64,000 nucleotides of DNA from Methylobacillus gramineus (GCF_020532675.1 NZ_JAJAVE010000003.1:186001-250000), one strand, 5' to 3'; positions 45,343 to 55,045 are shown, counted from the first letter of the stretch. Notes: generated from the sequence alone by a model not told the origin. Numbers and translations: made by a program.

Positions 45343-46563
45343 CTAGGCGCTCAGTGTCCAGAGCTTGACGTCTGTTTTACGTTCGCGGAACCCTGCTTCG
45401 CAGTATTTCAAGTACATCTGCCACAGGCGAATGAACGAGTCGTCGAACCCTTGGGCGCGCACGCTGTCCAGGCGATACATAAACCTGTCGTACCAGAGTT
45501 GCAATGTTTTGGCATAGTCCAGACCAAATGACTGGACATTATCCAGGCGGAGCGAGGCTTGTTGGGCATGGGATCGGATGGCATTGGGGCATGGCAGCAT
45601 GCCCCCCGGGAAAATGAACTGCTGTATGAAATCCGTCCCATATTGATAGGAATCAAAGCTACTATCCTGAATATCAATGCTCTGGATCACAATCTTGCCG
45701 CCATCTTTCAGGCGTAGGGGCAGCCTGGAGAAATAACTGTGCCAATGGTTCTTACCCACGGCTTCCAGCATTTCAATTGACACAATGTGGTCAAACTTGC
45801 CGGTGACGTCCCGATAATCTTGCAGGGCAAGAGTGACCAGATGATCAAGCCCAGCTTTTTCTATTCTCTCGGTTGCGTATTGTAGTTGGGCCGGCGACAG
45901 CGTAATGCCAAATACCTCAAAGCCACGTTGGGCCGCCCGTTCTGCAAATCCTCCCCAGCCACAGCCAATCTCCAGTATACGCTGGCCAGGTGTTGCCTTC
46001 AGTTCATCAATAATACGGTCATATTTTGCCAACTGCGCCTCTGCGAGCGTCATGTCCGTTTTTCCTGAAAACCATGCTGCAGAATAGGTCATGGTGTCAT
46101 CCAGCCACAATTGGTAAAACGCATTACCCAGGTCGTAATGCGCTTGTATATTTCGCTTGCTGCCATGGCGTGAGTTATTGCGGAGCAGGCAATGCGAAAG
46201 GCGACGCAGAATCAGTGACCACCATTTGCCATTCACTGTGCGGTCCAGATGCTGTTGATTGCGCAATGCCAGTGTAAACAGCTGTAATAAATCTGGACTT
46301 GAAATCCAGTTTTTACGCAGGCTTTCGGCAAACCCGATATCTCCCTGCCTGATCAAGAGGCTTGCTGCACGCCAGTCATGGATATGCAACTGGGCGGATG
46401 CTTCAGTAGAGGTATTGCCAAAGGTGATGACATGGCCGTCCGGTGTGGTCAAAGTGAGGCTGCCAGCATCAATGTTGTTAAGCATGGCAAGCAAGACGCG
46501 AGCTGCCAGTGGTCTTTTTACGGAGTTGTTGAATGTCATGGTGGGATGGTTATGGCTCATCAT
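45343..46563 (-). CDS. cyclopropane-fatty-acyl-phospholipid synthase (CFA family, copy 1)
   Basis: 406 residues. SAM-binding motif ILEIGCGWGGFAERAAQRG near 195, HYDLGNAFYQLWLDDTMTYSAAWF near 145 and the C-terminal MYLKYCEAGF with the conserved Cys. Typical CFA methyltransferase that adds the methylene bridge to unsaturated phospholipid acyl chains. It overlaps the DUF1365 stop by 14 bases. Confidence 0.9.
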   Translation of the reverse strand: MMSHNHPTMTFNNSVKRPLAARVLLAMLNNIDAGSLTLTTPDGHVITFGNTSTEASAQLHIHDWRAASLLIRQGDIGFAESLRKNWISSPDLLQLFTLALRNQQHLDRTVNGKWWSLILRRLSHCLLRNNSRHGSKRNIQAHYDLGNAFYQLWLDDTMTYSAAWFSGKTDMTLAEAQLAKYDRIIDELKATPGQRILEIGCGWGGFAERAAQRGFEVFGITLSPAQLQYATERIEKAGLDHLVTLALQDYRDVTGKFDHIVSIEMLEAVGKNHWHSYFSRLPLRLKDGGKIVIQSIDIQDSSFDSYQYGTDFIQQFIFPGGMLPCPNAIRSHAQQASLRLDNVQSFGLDYAKTLQLWYDRFMYRLDSVRAQGFDDSFIRLWQMYLKYCEAGFRERKTDVKLWTLSA

Positions 46564-47377
46564 TACCGTATTCCTGTTGGTTCTGAGTCAGACTGTGTGG
46601 TGAAGCTTGAGGTTTGGGAATATAGGGCACTCTCTTGATCCAGAGCAGCAATGCCTGCCAGTGAATGCGAAAGACAATGCCAAAGGTAAGCAAAGGCATC
46701 TTGACTAAGGCCTTGAGCATATTCCACTGTGTGGGCGCCAATGTGCGATAGCTGATTTTTGTGGCAATCAATGGCTGGAAAGGCTCCTCATCCATGAAAT
46801 AGTCGATAGACATCACATGGTGCGGATGATTGCCCAGGTAACGGAACTGATAAAACCCGCGGATTTCGCAGAATGGCGATACATGAAATGCCTTGCGGCA
46901 AACCAGGCTGGTATCGGCATCAATTGCCTGATTGCCCTGGGCCGTGAGTAAATACTGGTGATGCTCGCCAAATGTGTTGTTCACCTCAGCCAGAATTGTT
47001 TTCAGTTCGCCTTGCTGATCATGCATATACCAGAAACTGACCGGGTTGAAGACATAGCCAAATACACGCGGGAAGGTTTGCAGCCAGATATCGCCATCCG
47101 GTATCTGTACCCCGGCACCTGCAAGTTTCTGACTGAGCCAGGTGCGTAGTTCTGTGTTGCGATCCCCATGATCGCGTTCGAAAAATGCGATAGGGCGCAC
47201 ACGATTAAATCCCAGTAGCCATGATCCTTGTTGCTTTACCGCTTCCAATCGGCTGATGCAAATCCTCAGGCAGAACACTGGGTAGACAAAGCGATTGAAG
47301 ACAGGACGATGGCGCACATGCATGACATTGCCCATGCCAAGTTGCAGATTCAACGCTGAGGCGGCTGTATTAGTCAT
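46550..47377 (-). CDS. DUF1365 protein
   Basis: 275 residues of DUF1365: [19 protein letters not shown] near 15-35, [18 protein letters not shown] near 115, and [16 protein letters not shown]. Always seen beside CFA-type genes and flavin amine oxidases; function unknown. Start: ATG 47377 (overlap of 8 bases with the FAD gene); a frame to 47413 is open but lacks support. Confidence 0.88.
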   Translation of the reverse strand: MTNTAASALNLQLGMGNVMHVRHRPVFNRFVYPVFCLRICISRLEAVKQQGSWLLGFNRVRPIAFFERDHGDRNTELRTWLSQKLAGAGVQIPDGDIWLQTFPRVFGYVFNPVSFWYMHDQQGELKTILAEVNNTFGEHHQYLLTAQGNQAIDADTSLVCRKAFHVSPFCEIRGFYQFRYLGNHPHHVMSIDYFMDEEPFQPLIATKISYRTLAPTQWNMLKALVKMPLLTFGIVFRIHWQALLLWIKRVPYIPKPQASPHSLTQNQQEYGNDEP

Positions 47378-48662
47378 AGACAGCCTGCCAGGGCGGGGTG
47401 ATGCCAAATCCACGTGCTACTCTCAAGCCAGATTTCAGTCCATCTTCATGAAAGCCGTAGCCCGTCCACGCGCCGCAGAACCAGGCACGCTGCTTGCCCT
47501 GGATTGAATGCAGTTGACGTTGAGCGGCGATCGCCATGCTATCCATGATCGGGTGTGCATATTCGAATTCCTCTATCACGCTATTGGCCGCCAGTGCCTG
47601 ATGCGGGTTGAGAGTCACAATGACCGGTGTTTTCCAAGGTAGTGGTTGCAATTGATTAAGCAGGTAGCTGACGGTCACCGGGTATTGCGGGCGATGATGG
47701 CGGGGCATGGCATAGTTCCAGGCTGACCAGATTTTCTTGTTGCTGGGCAGCAGGGAGGTGTCAGTATGCAATACCGCCCGATTGGCCTGGGTGCGGAAGG
47801 CTGACAATAAGCGCCTTTCTTCTGCATTGCAGTCCAGCAGCTTGAGGGTGGTGGGCGCATGACAGGCAAAGACGACCTGATCAAACTGTTCTACGTCATT
47901 CGGGGTTGTGATGAGGACGCCATTGGCATGGCGCGTGACCTGCTCAATCGGGCAGGACAATCTTTTATCGTCAATATCCGTCAGCATGGCGTCAACATAA
48001 CTGCGTGCACCATTGATCACGGTTTTCCACAAAGGCCGGTCATTGACCTGCAATAACTGATGGTTCAGGCAAAAGTGCAGAAAAGTAGCCGCGGGAAAAT
48101 CCAGGATGTCATGCACGGAAGATGACCAGATTGCGGCGGCCATCGGCAGCAGATACCAGTCACGCATGATCTGGGAATATCCATGCATATCCAGTAGTTG
48201 CCTTAATGTCAGGGGGTGGTCAGGCAGGCTGGCTAGATAGGAAGCTGCATGGCGGTTGAACCGCAGAATATCCTTGAGCATGCGCCAGAACTGGGGCCGC
48301 AACACATTCCGGCGCTGCGCGAATACTGTATTCAGGGAGGTGCCCGCCCATTGCAGATTGGCTTGTTCCACGGACACGGAGAATGTCATCTCACTGGCAT
48401 GGGTGGCGATATTGAGATGACTGAATAAGGCAATCAGGTTGGGATAGGTGAGGTCATTGTGTATCAGGAAGCCAGTATCAACTGCCGCTGTTATGCCATC
48501 AATCTCGATGTCTACCGTGTGTGTGTGACCACCAAAATAATCATTGGCTTCAAACAGGGTTACTTCATGCTCTCGTGCCAATAGCCAGGCGGCAGACAGG
48601 CCTGAGATGCCTGAGCCGATAACGGCAATTCGTTGCTGGGGTTTTTGCGCGCCGCTATTCAT
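47370..48662 (-). CDS. FAD-dependent oxidoreductase (amine oxidase fold)
   Basis: 430 residues. The FAD-binding loop [16 protein letters not shown] (14-29), and ELFEAN-like [15 protein letters not shown] at the dinucleotide end; the C-terminal [20 protein letters not shown] holds the FAD-binding exit motif. It belongs to the flavin amine oxidase / squalene-associated family found in the CFA-DUF1365 cluster; a desaturase or isomerase of lipid chains is an inference. Its start overlaps the upstream stop by 4 bases. Confidence 0.88.
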   Translation of the reverse strand: MNSGAQKPQQRIAVIGSGISGLSAAWLLAREHEVTLFEANDYFGGHTHTVDIEIDGITAAVDTGFLIHNDLTYPNLIALFSHLNIATHASEMTFSVSVEQANLQWAGTSLNTVFAQRRNVLRPQFWRMLKDILRFNRHAASYLASLPDHPLTLRQLLDMHGYSQIMRDWYLLPMAAAIWSSSVHDILDFPAATFLHFCLNHQLLQVNDRPLWKTVINGARSYVDAMLTDIDDKRLSCPIEQVTRHANGVLITTPNDVEQFDQVVFACHAPTTLKLLDCNAEERRLLSAFRTQANRAVLHTDTSLLPSNKKIWSAWNYAMPRHHRPQYPVTVSYLLNQLQPLPWKTPVIVTLNPHQALAANSVIEEFEYAHPIMDSMAIAAQRQLHSIQGKQRAWFCGAWTGYGFHEDGLKSGLRVARGFGITPPWQAVYD

Positions 48663-49162
48663 CGTACGGCAGGCTTTTGCAATAAGGCTGAACGTAATGT
48701 CTTGCTATGGCAGTCTGGATCAAACCAGATACTGGCAAACGCAGTACAGAAGGCTGGGTCCAAGATTTCTCCCAGAGTCGTGGTTTGTTGAAAGAAACTT
48801 ACCTTGATGCCGGGCTGAAAGATGATCCAGACGATGTCGCCTTTGACGACATCAGGCATGATGCCAGCAAGTGCATTCTGCCATTGCTGGATACTCTGGT
48901 CGGGCGCATGCCCCAGTCTTTGCAATTCAGTCCGGCTGGCTTTCAGTATGTACTCCGCCGTGACAGTGCGCAGATATTCAAAGCGCAGGGCAAACGCCTG
49001 GTTGGCAATGCTATTGTTAACCAAGTGCAGGCTATCTAGTGTCCATAAGCTGGCCCGGTAAATGGAGAACACGCTCCAAGTGAGCGTGCCAGTCCCTTGT
49101 TGGAGCCAGCTGTTGGCGGGAGAAGCTGTCTGTAATGTCAGGAAATCCTGGATATCTTCCAT
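48659..49162 (-). CDS. chalcone isomerase-like protein, diverged second copy
   Basis: 167 residues without an obvious signal peptide. The CHI-like segments [36 protein letters not shown] and the C-terminal [15 protein letters not shown] fit the chalcone_3-type family, but identity to the copy at 44809 is low by eye. First gene of the minus operon and divergent from TetR. Assignment less sure than for the first copy. Confidence 0.65.
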   Translation of the reverse strand: MEDIQDFLTLQTASPANSWLQQGTGTLTWSVFSIYRASLWTLDSLHLVNNSIANQAFALRFEYLRTVTAEYILKASRTELQRLGHAPDQSIQQWQNALAGIMPDVVKGDIVWIIFQPGIKVSFFQQTTTLGEILDPAFCTAFASIWFDPDCHSKTLRSALLQKPAVR

Positions 49163-49221
49163 TGCTTTTTCTGAAAATTATTACCTTGTGGTTTTAAATA
49201 TAACACAAAAGTATTAAATGG

Positions 49222-49235
49222 AAACTAATCAGTTT
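49222..49235. promoter_or_regulatory. candidate TetR operator
   Basis: AAACT-aatc-AGTTT in the 124-base region between the divergent CHI-like and TetR genes. Short dyad, by eye only. Confidence 0.35.
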
Positions 49236-49286
49236 ACAAAGTTACTTTATGGTCTATAATTCAACAAAACACTATGCAGAGTAGTA

Positions 49287-49898
49287 ATGAGCGACATTAA
49301 AAAACCCAGTTTGAAGCAAAGGCAGTTTGAGTTGCGAGAGAGCGCCATCCTGGATGCAGTGGATAGTTTTCTCGCAAGCAAAGGCTTCGACTTGATGACG
49401 ATGGATGAAATTTCCCAGGAAGTCGGGATTTCAAAAGCCAGTCTGTACAAGCATTTTGATTCAAAAGAGTTGTTGGCTGCTGCCACAATGACACGCCTGA
49501 TTGTCCGCACGCTTGAAGTGGTGGAAACCCGGACACAAGCCAATGCACCGCTTGATAACCTGAAGATGGTGGTGGCCTGGAGTGTGCGTGAGCACCTCGA
49601 GGGCCGTATGCCCTCCCTGCCTTCTACGCGTTCCAGTATTCATGAGTTCATGATGCGCCATCAGCCTTATGTAGAAACGCTGGAGCGGCTGACGGAGATT
49701 CTGGGCGGCTGGATCCTGGATGCACAACAACTGGGTCTGTTGAATCCAGAGCTGCCTGGTGAAGTGATTCTTTACACCATTTATGCTCGCCCCTGTGATC
49801 CGGTGACTGATTTCTTGAAAATGGGTGGGGCATTGACCGATGAAGAAATCGTGAATGCCATCGTGAGTACCTGCTTTAACGGTCTGAAACCCAGTTGA
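49287..49898 (+). CDS. TetR-family regulator of the lipid-modification locus
   Basis: 203 residues. TetR helix-turn-helix MDEISQEVGISKASLYKHFDSKELL (about 41-65) and an all-helical effector domain. It sits at the divergence point of both wings, so it probably controls both. Ligand unknown; a fatty acyl signal is possible. Confidence 0.9.
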   Translation: MSDIKKPSLKQRQFELRESAILDAVDSFLASKGFDLMTMDEISQEVGISKASLYKHFDSKELLAAATMTRLIVRTLEVVETRTQANAPLDNLKMVVAWSVREHLEGRMPSLPSTRSSIHEFMMRHQPYVETLERLTEILGGWILDAQQLGLLNPELPGEVILYTIYARPCDPVTDFLKMGGALTDEEIVNAIVSTCFNGLKPS

Positions 49899-49993
49899 GA
49901 GTAGCAAAGAGCATGGTTGTTTAAGTATTAAGCAATGTTCTACCGGGATTTTTGTTCATCTATGTCGCAGTTTGATTGCTAAGGAAAAGTGCC

Positions 49994-51031
49994 ATGCAAC
50001 TGGTCAAGTATGCAATAGAGCTTTCTGAACAGGGGCGCATGCCGGATAGCCTGATACGTGCCGGTATCCGCCATTTACTCAAGTCACGGCTGCAGGAGAT
50101 CAAATCCAGCGATTGTGCTGCCAGTGCGGATATACAGACCCTGTTTGTAGAGAGCATGAATGTTTCACCGGTGGCGCTGGTGCCTGAGATGGCTAACGAT
50201 CAGCATTATGAAGTACCTAGTGATTTCTTCCGTTACAGCCTGGGCAAGCAGCTTAAATATAGCTGCTGCTATTGGGATGATGAAGTGACCACACTGGATC
50301 AGGCCGAAATCAGGGCATTGAAGCTCACCTGCGAGCATGCCAACATCCGGGACGGGGATCGTGTTCTTGAGTTGGGCTGTGGCTGGGGCTCACTCACACT
50401 ATGGATGGCGGGAAAATTCCCCAATAGCCAGATTACCGCTGTTTCCAATTCGCACTCGCAGCGTGAGTATATTGAACGTGCAGCAAAGGACCTGGGGTAT
50501 GCCAATATCCAGATTGTCACCTGCGATATGAATAATTTTTCCCCGGTCACGACCTATGACCGCATCGTCTCTGTGGAAATGTTCGAGCATATGCGCAACT
50601 ACCGCACGCTATTTGAACGATTGCATGGCTGGCTTAATCCGGGCGGTAAGTTCTTCATGCATATCTTTGTGCACAGGCTCACGCCTTATGCCTTTGTCGC
50701 CAATAGCACTGATGACTGGATGAGTGAGTTGTTCTTTTCGGGTGGCATGATGCCCAGTGACAATTTGCCGCTACATTTCCAGCAGCACTTGAAGTTGCAA
50801 AGCCAATGGCGCTGGGATGGAAGTCATTATGAGAAAACGGCGAATGCCTGGCTGGACCGGATGGATGATCATGCTACCCAGGTCATGACTGTATTCCGTG
50901 CTACCTATGGCGATGATGCCCAGATCTGGTTTAACCGCTGGCGTATTTTCTATATGTCCTGTGCTGAATTATTCGGCTACAACAAGGGGCAAGAGTGGTG
51001 GGTCAGCCACTACCTGTTTGAACGGGATTAA
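49994..51031 (+). CDS. SAM-dependent methyltransferase, CFA/coclaurine N-methyltransferase type (copy 2)
   Basis: 345 residues. SAM loop VLELGCGWGSLTLWMA near 115, SVEMFEHMRNYRTLFERLHG near 190. The C terminus has the SCAELFGYNKGQEWWVSHYL signature, as in coclaurine N-methyltransferases rather than in E. coli Cfa, and the protein is about 60 residues shorter than copy 1. So the two enzymes of the locus likely do different methyl transfers. Start: ATG 49994 with AAGGAA 8 bases before. Confidence 0.88.
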   Translation: MQLVKYAIELSEQGRMPDSLIRAGIRHLLKSRLQEIKSSDCAASADIQTLFVESMNVSPVALVPEMANDQHYEVPSDFFRYSLGKQLKYSCCYWDDEVTTLDQAEIRALKLTCEHANIRDGDRVLELGCGWGSLTLWMAGKFPNSQITAVSNSHSQREYIERAAKDLGYANIQIVTCDMNNFSPVTTYDRIVSVEMFEHMRNYRTLFERLHGWLNPGGKFFMHIFVHRLTPYAFVANSTDDWMSELFFSGGMMPSDNLPLHFQQHLKLQSQWRWDGSHYEKTANAWLDRMDDHATQVMTVFRATYGDDAQIWFNRWRIFYMSCAELFGYNKGQEWWVSHYLFERD

Positions 51032-51032
51032 C

Positions 51033-51563
51033 ATGAGCCGGCGCTGGATAGTCTTGAACATCCTGCTATTCCAACTGGGCTGGTTTGGCGCTGTATATGG
51101 CGGCGCCAATCAAATGCCATGGTTGGGCATAGTGGTGATTGTGCCCATTTTGCTCTGGCATTTGGCGCGCGCGCAGCGTTGGCATCTTGAACTAAAGTTG
51201 ATGCTGTTGCTTGGGGCTGTTGGTTGCGTGCTGGATCAAACCCTGCTGTCGCTGCATCTGCTTTCATTTCCTGCGAGTGACTGGCCGGCTCATCTATTGC
51301 CTGCATGGATGGTAGCCTTATGGTTGCTGTTTGCCACGACGTTGAATGTCAGCATGCGCTGGATCAAGGGCCACTACCTGATAGGACTGGTGTTTGGTGG
51401 CGTGGGTGGCGTACTGGCTTATCTGGGCGGCGAGAAGCTGGGCGGAATCACCCTGCATTCTTCCTGGACCTTGCTTGCGATTGGCGTGAACTGGGCCATG
51501 GCCATGCCCCTGGCCATCTATTTCTCGATCAGGTTTGATGGCTGCGCCGGGAGTAAGACATGA
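51033..51563 (+). CDS. DUF2878 membrane protein
   Basis: 176 residues with five predicted membrane helices, start MSRRWIVLNILLFQLGWFGA and signature WHLARAQRW. DUF2878 is found only beside CFA/DUF1365 genes; function unknown. It starts 1 base after the methyltransferase stop and its stop overlaps the DUF1295 start by 4 bases. Confidence 0.87.
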   Translation: MSRRWIVLNILLFQLGWFGAVYGGANQMPWLGIVVIVPILLWHLARAQRWHLELKLMLLLGAVGCVLDQTLLSLHLLSFPASDWPAHLLPAWMVALWLLFATTLNVSMRWIKGHYLIGLVFGGVGGVLAYLGGEKLGGITLHSSWTLLAIGVNWAMAMPLAIYFSIRFDGCAGSKT

Positions 51564-52351
51564 GTACAGGATCAGCGGCTATCTGGGTGCCATGGCTATA
51601 TGCCTTGATCCCCCTGAGTATTTTTGCCTTGCTGGGCTGGATATACAGCGTGATCCGCAAGAATGTGCATGTGATTGATAGCATGTGGAGCTTGTATTTC
51701 CTCGGCACGAGCCTGGTAGTGGTCAGCATGCAGCCTGCGCCATTCAGCATGCGCGCCAACATCTTGCTGGCTTTGGTGGTGGTGTGGTCGCTGCGGTTAG
51801 CGGTTTATCTGGCTATACGCAACTGGAACAAGGATGAAGATTATCGCTATCAGCAGATCCGCGCCAATAATCAACCGCATTTCTGGCTCAAAAGCCTGTA
51901 TATCGTTTTCGGCCTGCAGCTGCTCCTGGCGTGGGTGATAGCCCTGCCGTTGGTCACGGCACTGACAGGTGAACCAGCATTAGGCTGGCTTGATATTGCT
52001 GGTTTGGTGCTGGTTGCAGTAGGCATTGCCTGGGAAAGCATCGCAGATTGGCAGCTATACCGCTTTAAACGCAAACCGGAAAATGCAGGCCAAGTGTTGG
52101 ATGCTGGATTGTGGGCCCTGTCCAGGCATCCCAATTATTTTGGCGAGGCCTGCATCTGGTGGGGGTTTTACCTGATGGCAGTGGCGGCTGGTGGCTGGTG
52201 GACGATTTTGAGTCCAGTGTTGATGACTATCCTCCTGTTACGTGTTAGCGGCGTGCATCTGCTTGAGCAAACCATTCATGAGCGGCGGCCACAATATCGG
52301 CAATATCAGCAGTCTACCAATGCGTTCTTCCCTGGCCCGAAGAAGTCTTGA
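51560..52351 (+). CDS. DUF1295 / steroid 5-alpha-reductase-like membrane protein
   Basis: 263 residues with six membrane helices and the signature WALSRHPNYFGEACIWWGFYL followed by HLLEQTIHERRPQYRQYQ near the C terminus, as in DUF1295 (fold of 5-alpha reductase and isoprenylcysteine methyltransferase). Likely acts on the membrane lipid made by the locus. Reaction unknown. Confidence 0.88.
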   Translation: MSTGSAAIWVPWLYALIPLSIFALLGWIYSVIRKNVHVIDSMWSLYFLGTSLVVVSMQPAPFSMRANILLALVVVWSLRLAVYLAIRNWNKDEDYRYQQIRANNQPHFWLKSLYIVFGLQLLLAWVIALPLVTALTGEPALGWLDIAGLVLVAVGIAWESIADWQLYRFKRKPENAGQVLDAGLWALSRHPNYFGEACIWWGFYLMAVAAGGWWTILSPVLMTILLLRVSGVHLLEQTIHERRPQYRQYQQSTNAFFPGPKKS

Positions 52352-52388
52352 GCCAGCGCACAAGCATTGCAACTTCAAAGGAGCTGAC

Positions 52389-52919
52389 ATGAATATCAAG
52401 ACCATACTTGCAACAGTACTCGGCGCTATTGGATTATCAGCCTGTGCGTCATATCCGCCTTTAGCTGTTGTCAGCAAGGTGGAGACGGAAAAATTCATGG
52501 GACGGTGGTATGTGATTGCCCATATCCCGACCTGGGTAGAGCGCAAGGCGTTCAATGCCATTGAGTCGTATGAGTTGAATAAAGACGGGACAATTGCCAC
52601 TACCTTTACCTTCAACGAAGGCAAAGCAACAGGCCCGCTCAAGGTCTATCATCCCAAGGGTTTTGTGGTTGACGGTACAGGCAATGCGATTTGGGGCATG
52701 CAGTTTATCTGGCCGATCAAGGCCCAGTACAAGATCACCTATCTGGCACCTGACTATTCCAGCACCATCGTTGCGCGCGATGCGCTGGATTATGTCTGGA
52801 TCATGGCGCGTAGCCCCAATATTTCCGATGAGGAATATGCCACCCTGCGAGAGCGGGTGGCGAGCTATGGCTATGATCTAAGCGAACTGCGGCGAGTGCC
52901 GCATACATCGCGTCAATAG
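52389..52919 (+). CDS. blc: outer-membrane lipocalin (Blc-like)
   Basis: 176 residues: lipobox LSAC (Cys19) then the lipocalin GxW motif at 38-40 (MGRWYVIAHIP) and the C-terminal SPNISDEEYATLRERVASYG. Bacterial Blc binds lysophospholipids and fatty acids at the outer membrane. Last gene of the plus wing, 37 bases after DUF1295; AAAGGAG before ATG 52389 defines the start. Confidence 0.92.
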   Translation: MNIKTILATVLGAIGLSACASYPPLAVVSKVETEKFMGRWYVIAHIPTWVERKAFNAIESYELNKDGTIATTFTFNEGKATGPLKVYHPKGFVVDGTGNAIWGMQFIWPIKAQYKITYLAPDYSSTIVARDALDYVWIMARSPNISDEEYATLRERVASYGYDLSELRRVPHTSRQ

Positions 52920-52926
52920 CACCCGG

Positions 52927-53595
52927 CTACCAAGCAATCACAGGTGTTCCCAGGGTATTAAGGGCTTCATTGGTTTTGCTGAATGGGCGGCTACCGAAGA
53001 AACCACGATGCGCTGATAAAGGTGAGGGATGCACTGATGTGATCACGATATGGTGGGGTGCTATGAGCGGCTGATATTTCTGTGCATGCGCCCCCCACAG
53101 GATGAATACCAGGGGTTGCGCATGTTGACCCAGCTTCACCATCAAGGCGTGGGTAAAAGCCTGCCAGTGTTTGCTGTGGGCACCGGCGAGACCGCCGCGT
53201 GTCGTCAAGGAGGCATTCAGCAGCAATACACCCTGCTCTGTCCAGGGCGTCAGGTTGCCGCCTGAGATGACTGATCCGTTCCCAAGGTCACTATCCAACT
53301 CCTTGAGCATATTGCGCAAAGAGGGGGGAGGCCTGACGCCATCCGGCACCGAGAACGACAGGCCATGGGCCTGTTGTATGCCATGATCTTCACCATGATA
53401 CGGATCCTGGCCCAGAATCACGACCCTTACTTGTGCTGGGGCAACCTTGCGTAGGGCTTCAAACCATAAGCCCCGGCGCGGGCGGATATCTTCCTCATCG
53501 GCCAGTGTGGCCGCAATCGCTGTGTAATGCGCCTGTAACTCAGGGATGTAGTCTAACCAGACTGGCGGTAAAGATTCTTCTCTGGTGTGGTTCAT
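52927..53595 (-). CDS. ung: uracil-DNA glycosylase (family 1)
   Basis: 222 residues. Water-activating motif GQDPYHGEDHGIQQAHGLSF with catalytic Asp near 63, the DNA-intercalating HPSPLSAHRGFFGSRPFS loop near 190, and SWARKD-like C-terminal end. It removes uracil from DNA. Convergent to the lipocalin gene, 7 bases apart. Confidence 0.96.
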   Translation of the reverse strand: MNHTREESLPPVWLDYIPELQAHYTAIAATLADEEDIRPRRGLWFEALRKVAPAQVRVVILGQDPYHGEDHGIQQAHGLSFSVPDGVRPPPSLRNMLKELDSDLGNGSVISGGNLTPWTEQGVLLLNASLTTRGGLAGAHSKHWQAFTHALMVKLGQHAQPLVFILWGAHAQKYQPLIAPHHIVITSVHPSPLSAHRGFFGSRPFSKTNEALNTLGTPVIAW

Positions 53596-53801
53596 GGGGC
53601 TGACCTTCTACTGGCATCAATGACTGAAATAAAAGCCGATTAAACTACTGGATTCAGTAGTGCTAGGCAACTATAAAAGGCGTAAGATCAACTGACAGTG
53701 CGCCGGATTCATGCAGAACAGCCTGAGTATCCGTGCATGCCGTGGGTTCAAGACAGACGCTAGATCTGTGATCAATCGCATTCGACTATGGAGAAACGAA
53801 G

Positions 53802-54098
53802 ATGAAAACCCTGCTCGCAGCCATTCCAGTATCACTCATGTTGGCCATGTCAGCCCAGGCCAATTCCCAGTTAAATGAAAACGAATTTGAGATCATGAAG
53901 GTCTGTCACGTTAACGCTACGGCCATGAATCTGTATGGTGGTGTGCGTGAACACTACCTCAATAATTGTGTGTTATCTCGCGCATCTGAGGACAATCAGC
54001 CGCACATGCGCAAGGCTTGCCAGATCAACGCCACTGCCATGAACCTGGCAGGGGATGTACGCAGAAACTACTTGCTGTCGTGTCTTGCCAGTAACTGA
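53802..54098 (+). CDS. exported two-repeat PsiF-like protein
   Basis: 98 residues: signal peptide (to ~20, SAQA), then two copies of a ~35-residue unit, K-x-C-x3-A-x4-L-x-G-x2-R-x5-C-L (KVCHVNATAMNLYGGVR; KACQINATAMNLAGDVR). The spacing of Cys, Ala, Leu, Gly and Arg matches the PsiF repeats of the gene at 37736, though most other residues differ. GGAGAAACGAAG precedes the ATG. Not annotated as PsiF by name with certainty. Confidence 0.7.
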   Translation: MKTLLAAIPVSLMLAMSAQANSQLNENEFEIMKVCHVNATAMNLYGGVREHYLNNCVLSRASEDNQPHMRKACQINATAMNLAGDVRRNYLLSCLASN

Positions 54099-54104
54099 GC
54101 CGGG

Positions 54105-55004
54105 CTAGGCAATATAGTCTTGCAGGCGTTCAGTGAGCCATGCCATCAGTACCTTGATACGCTGCGGCTGGTTGCGACGATTCGGATAGAGCAGTGATAC
54201 CGGCATGGGCGCTGATCTATGGTCAGGCATGATCGCTATCATGGCGCCGGAGGCAATATAGCGCCTTGCTCCTGCCAATGGCACCTGGATGACGCCCAGT
54301 CCTGCCAGGCAAGCATGGCTATAGGCGTCGGAATTGTTGACAGTGATTAAAGACGGCATCTTGATGCTGCGCACCTCTTTACCATCCAGATATTCCCAGG
54401 CAGCATCAGTGGATCCCAGTGTCTGGGCATAATTGACTAGGTAATGGTGTTGCAAGTCGTCCATGCTGCTTGGCATGCCATAACGTGCAATATAGTCGGG
54501 GCTGGCGCAGTTGACCATGCTCAAGTACCCCATGTTTCTGGCGATCAGCCCTGACTCGGTGAGGTTGCCGACGCGAATCACGCAATCAAAGCCTTCGGCA
54601 ATCAGGTCAACCTTGCGATCCGTGCTACTGAGTTCTATGCGTATACCAGGATGTTGTCTGATAAATTCTGGCAAGTGCGGCACGATAAAGTCGCGGGACA
54701 ATGCAAGAGGCAAGTCAATTCTGATACGGCCCTGAATACTGTGTTCTCCAGTCTGGAACATGGACTCCAGTTCATCCATGTCAGCGAGTACATCCTTGCA
54801 GCGCTCATAGAACACCTCGCCATCCTGGGTGAGCACGACCTTGCGCGTAGTACGGTGCAACAGGCGTGACCCAAGGTGAGACTCCAGGTTCTGGACTGCA
54901 GATGAAATGCTGCCCTTGGGCAACCCCAGGCTTTCTGCCGCTTTGGTGAAACTGGCAAGTTCTGCAACACGGATGAATATTTCCATGGCGTTGAGTCTGT
55001 CCAT
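54105..55004 (-). CDS. LysR-family regulator
   Basis: 299 residues with the HTH (ASFTKAAESLGLPKGSISSAVQ, 17-38) and LysR effector domain; CrgA/DmlR-like subgroup. Divergent from an SDR gene, with a TGTTCA/TGAACA dyad between, a standard target arrangement. Confidence 0.93.
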   Translation of the reverse strand: MDRLNAMEIFIRVAELASFTKAAESLGLPKGSISSAVQNLESHLGSRLLHRTTRKVVLTQDGEVFYERCKDVLADMDELESMFQTGEHSIQGRIRIDLPLALSRDFIVPHLPEFIRQHPGIRIELSSTDRKVDLIAEGFDCVIRVGNLTESGLIARNMGYLSMVNCASPDYIARYGMPSSMDDLQHHYLVNYAQTLGSTDAAWEYLDGKEVRSIKMPSLITVNNSDAYSHACLAGLGVIQVPLAGARRYIASGAMIAIMPDHRSAPMPVSLLYPNRRNQPQRIKVLMAWLTERLQDYIA

Positions 55005-55026
55005 TGGCCTCTCTCAGATGGGATAT

Positions 55027-55045
55027 TGTTCACATAATATGAACA
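55027..55045. promoter_or_regulatory. candidate LysR operator
   Basis: TGTTCA-N7-TGAACA with T-N11-A core, 23 bases from the LysR start and 105 bases before the SDR start. Confidence 0.5.

Noticed and set aside
53740-53765. GGGTTCAAG resembling a tRNA T-loop.
   Set aside because: Flanking bases do not pair into a T-arm or acceptor stem and no anticodon arm lies upstream.
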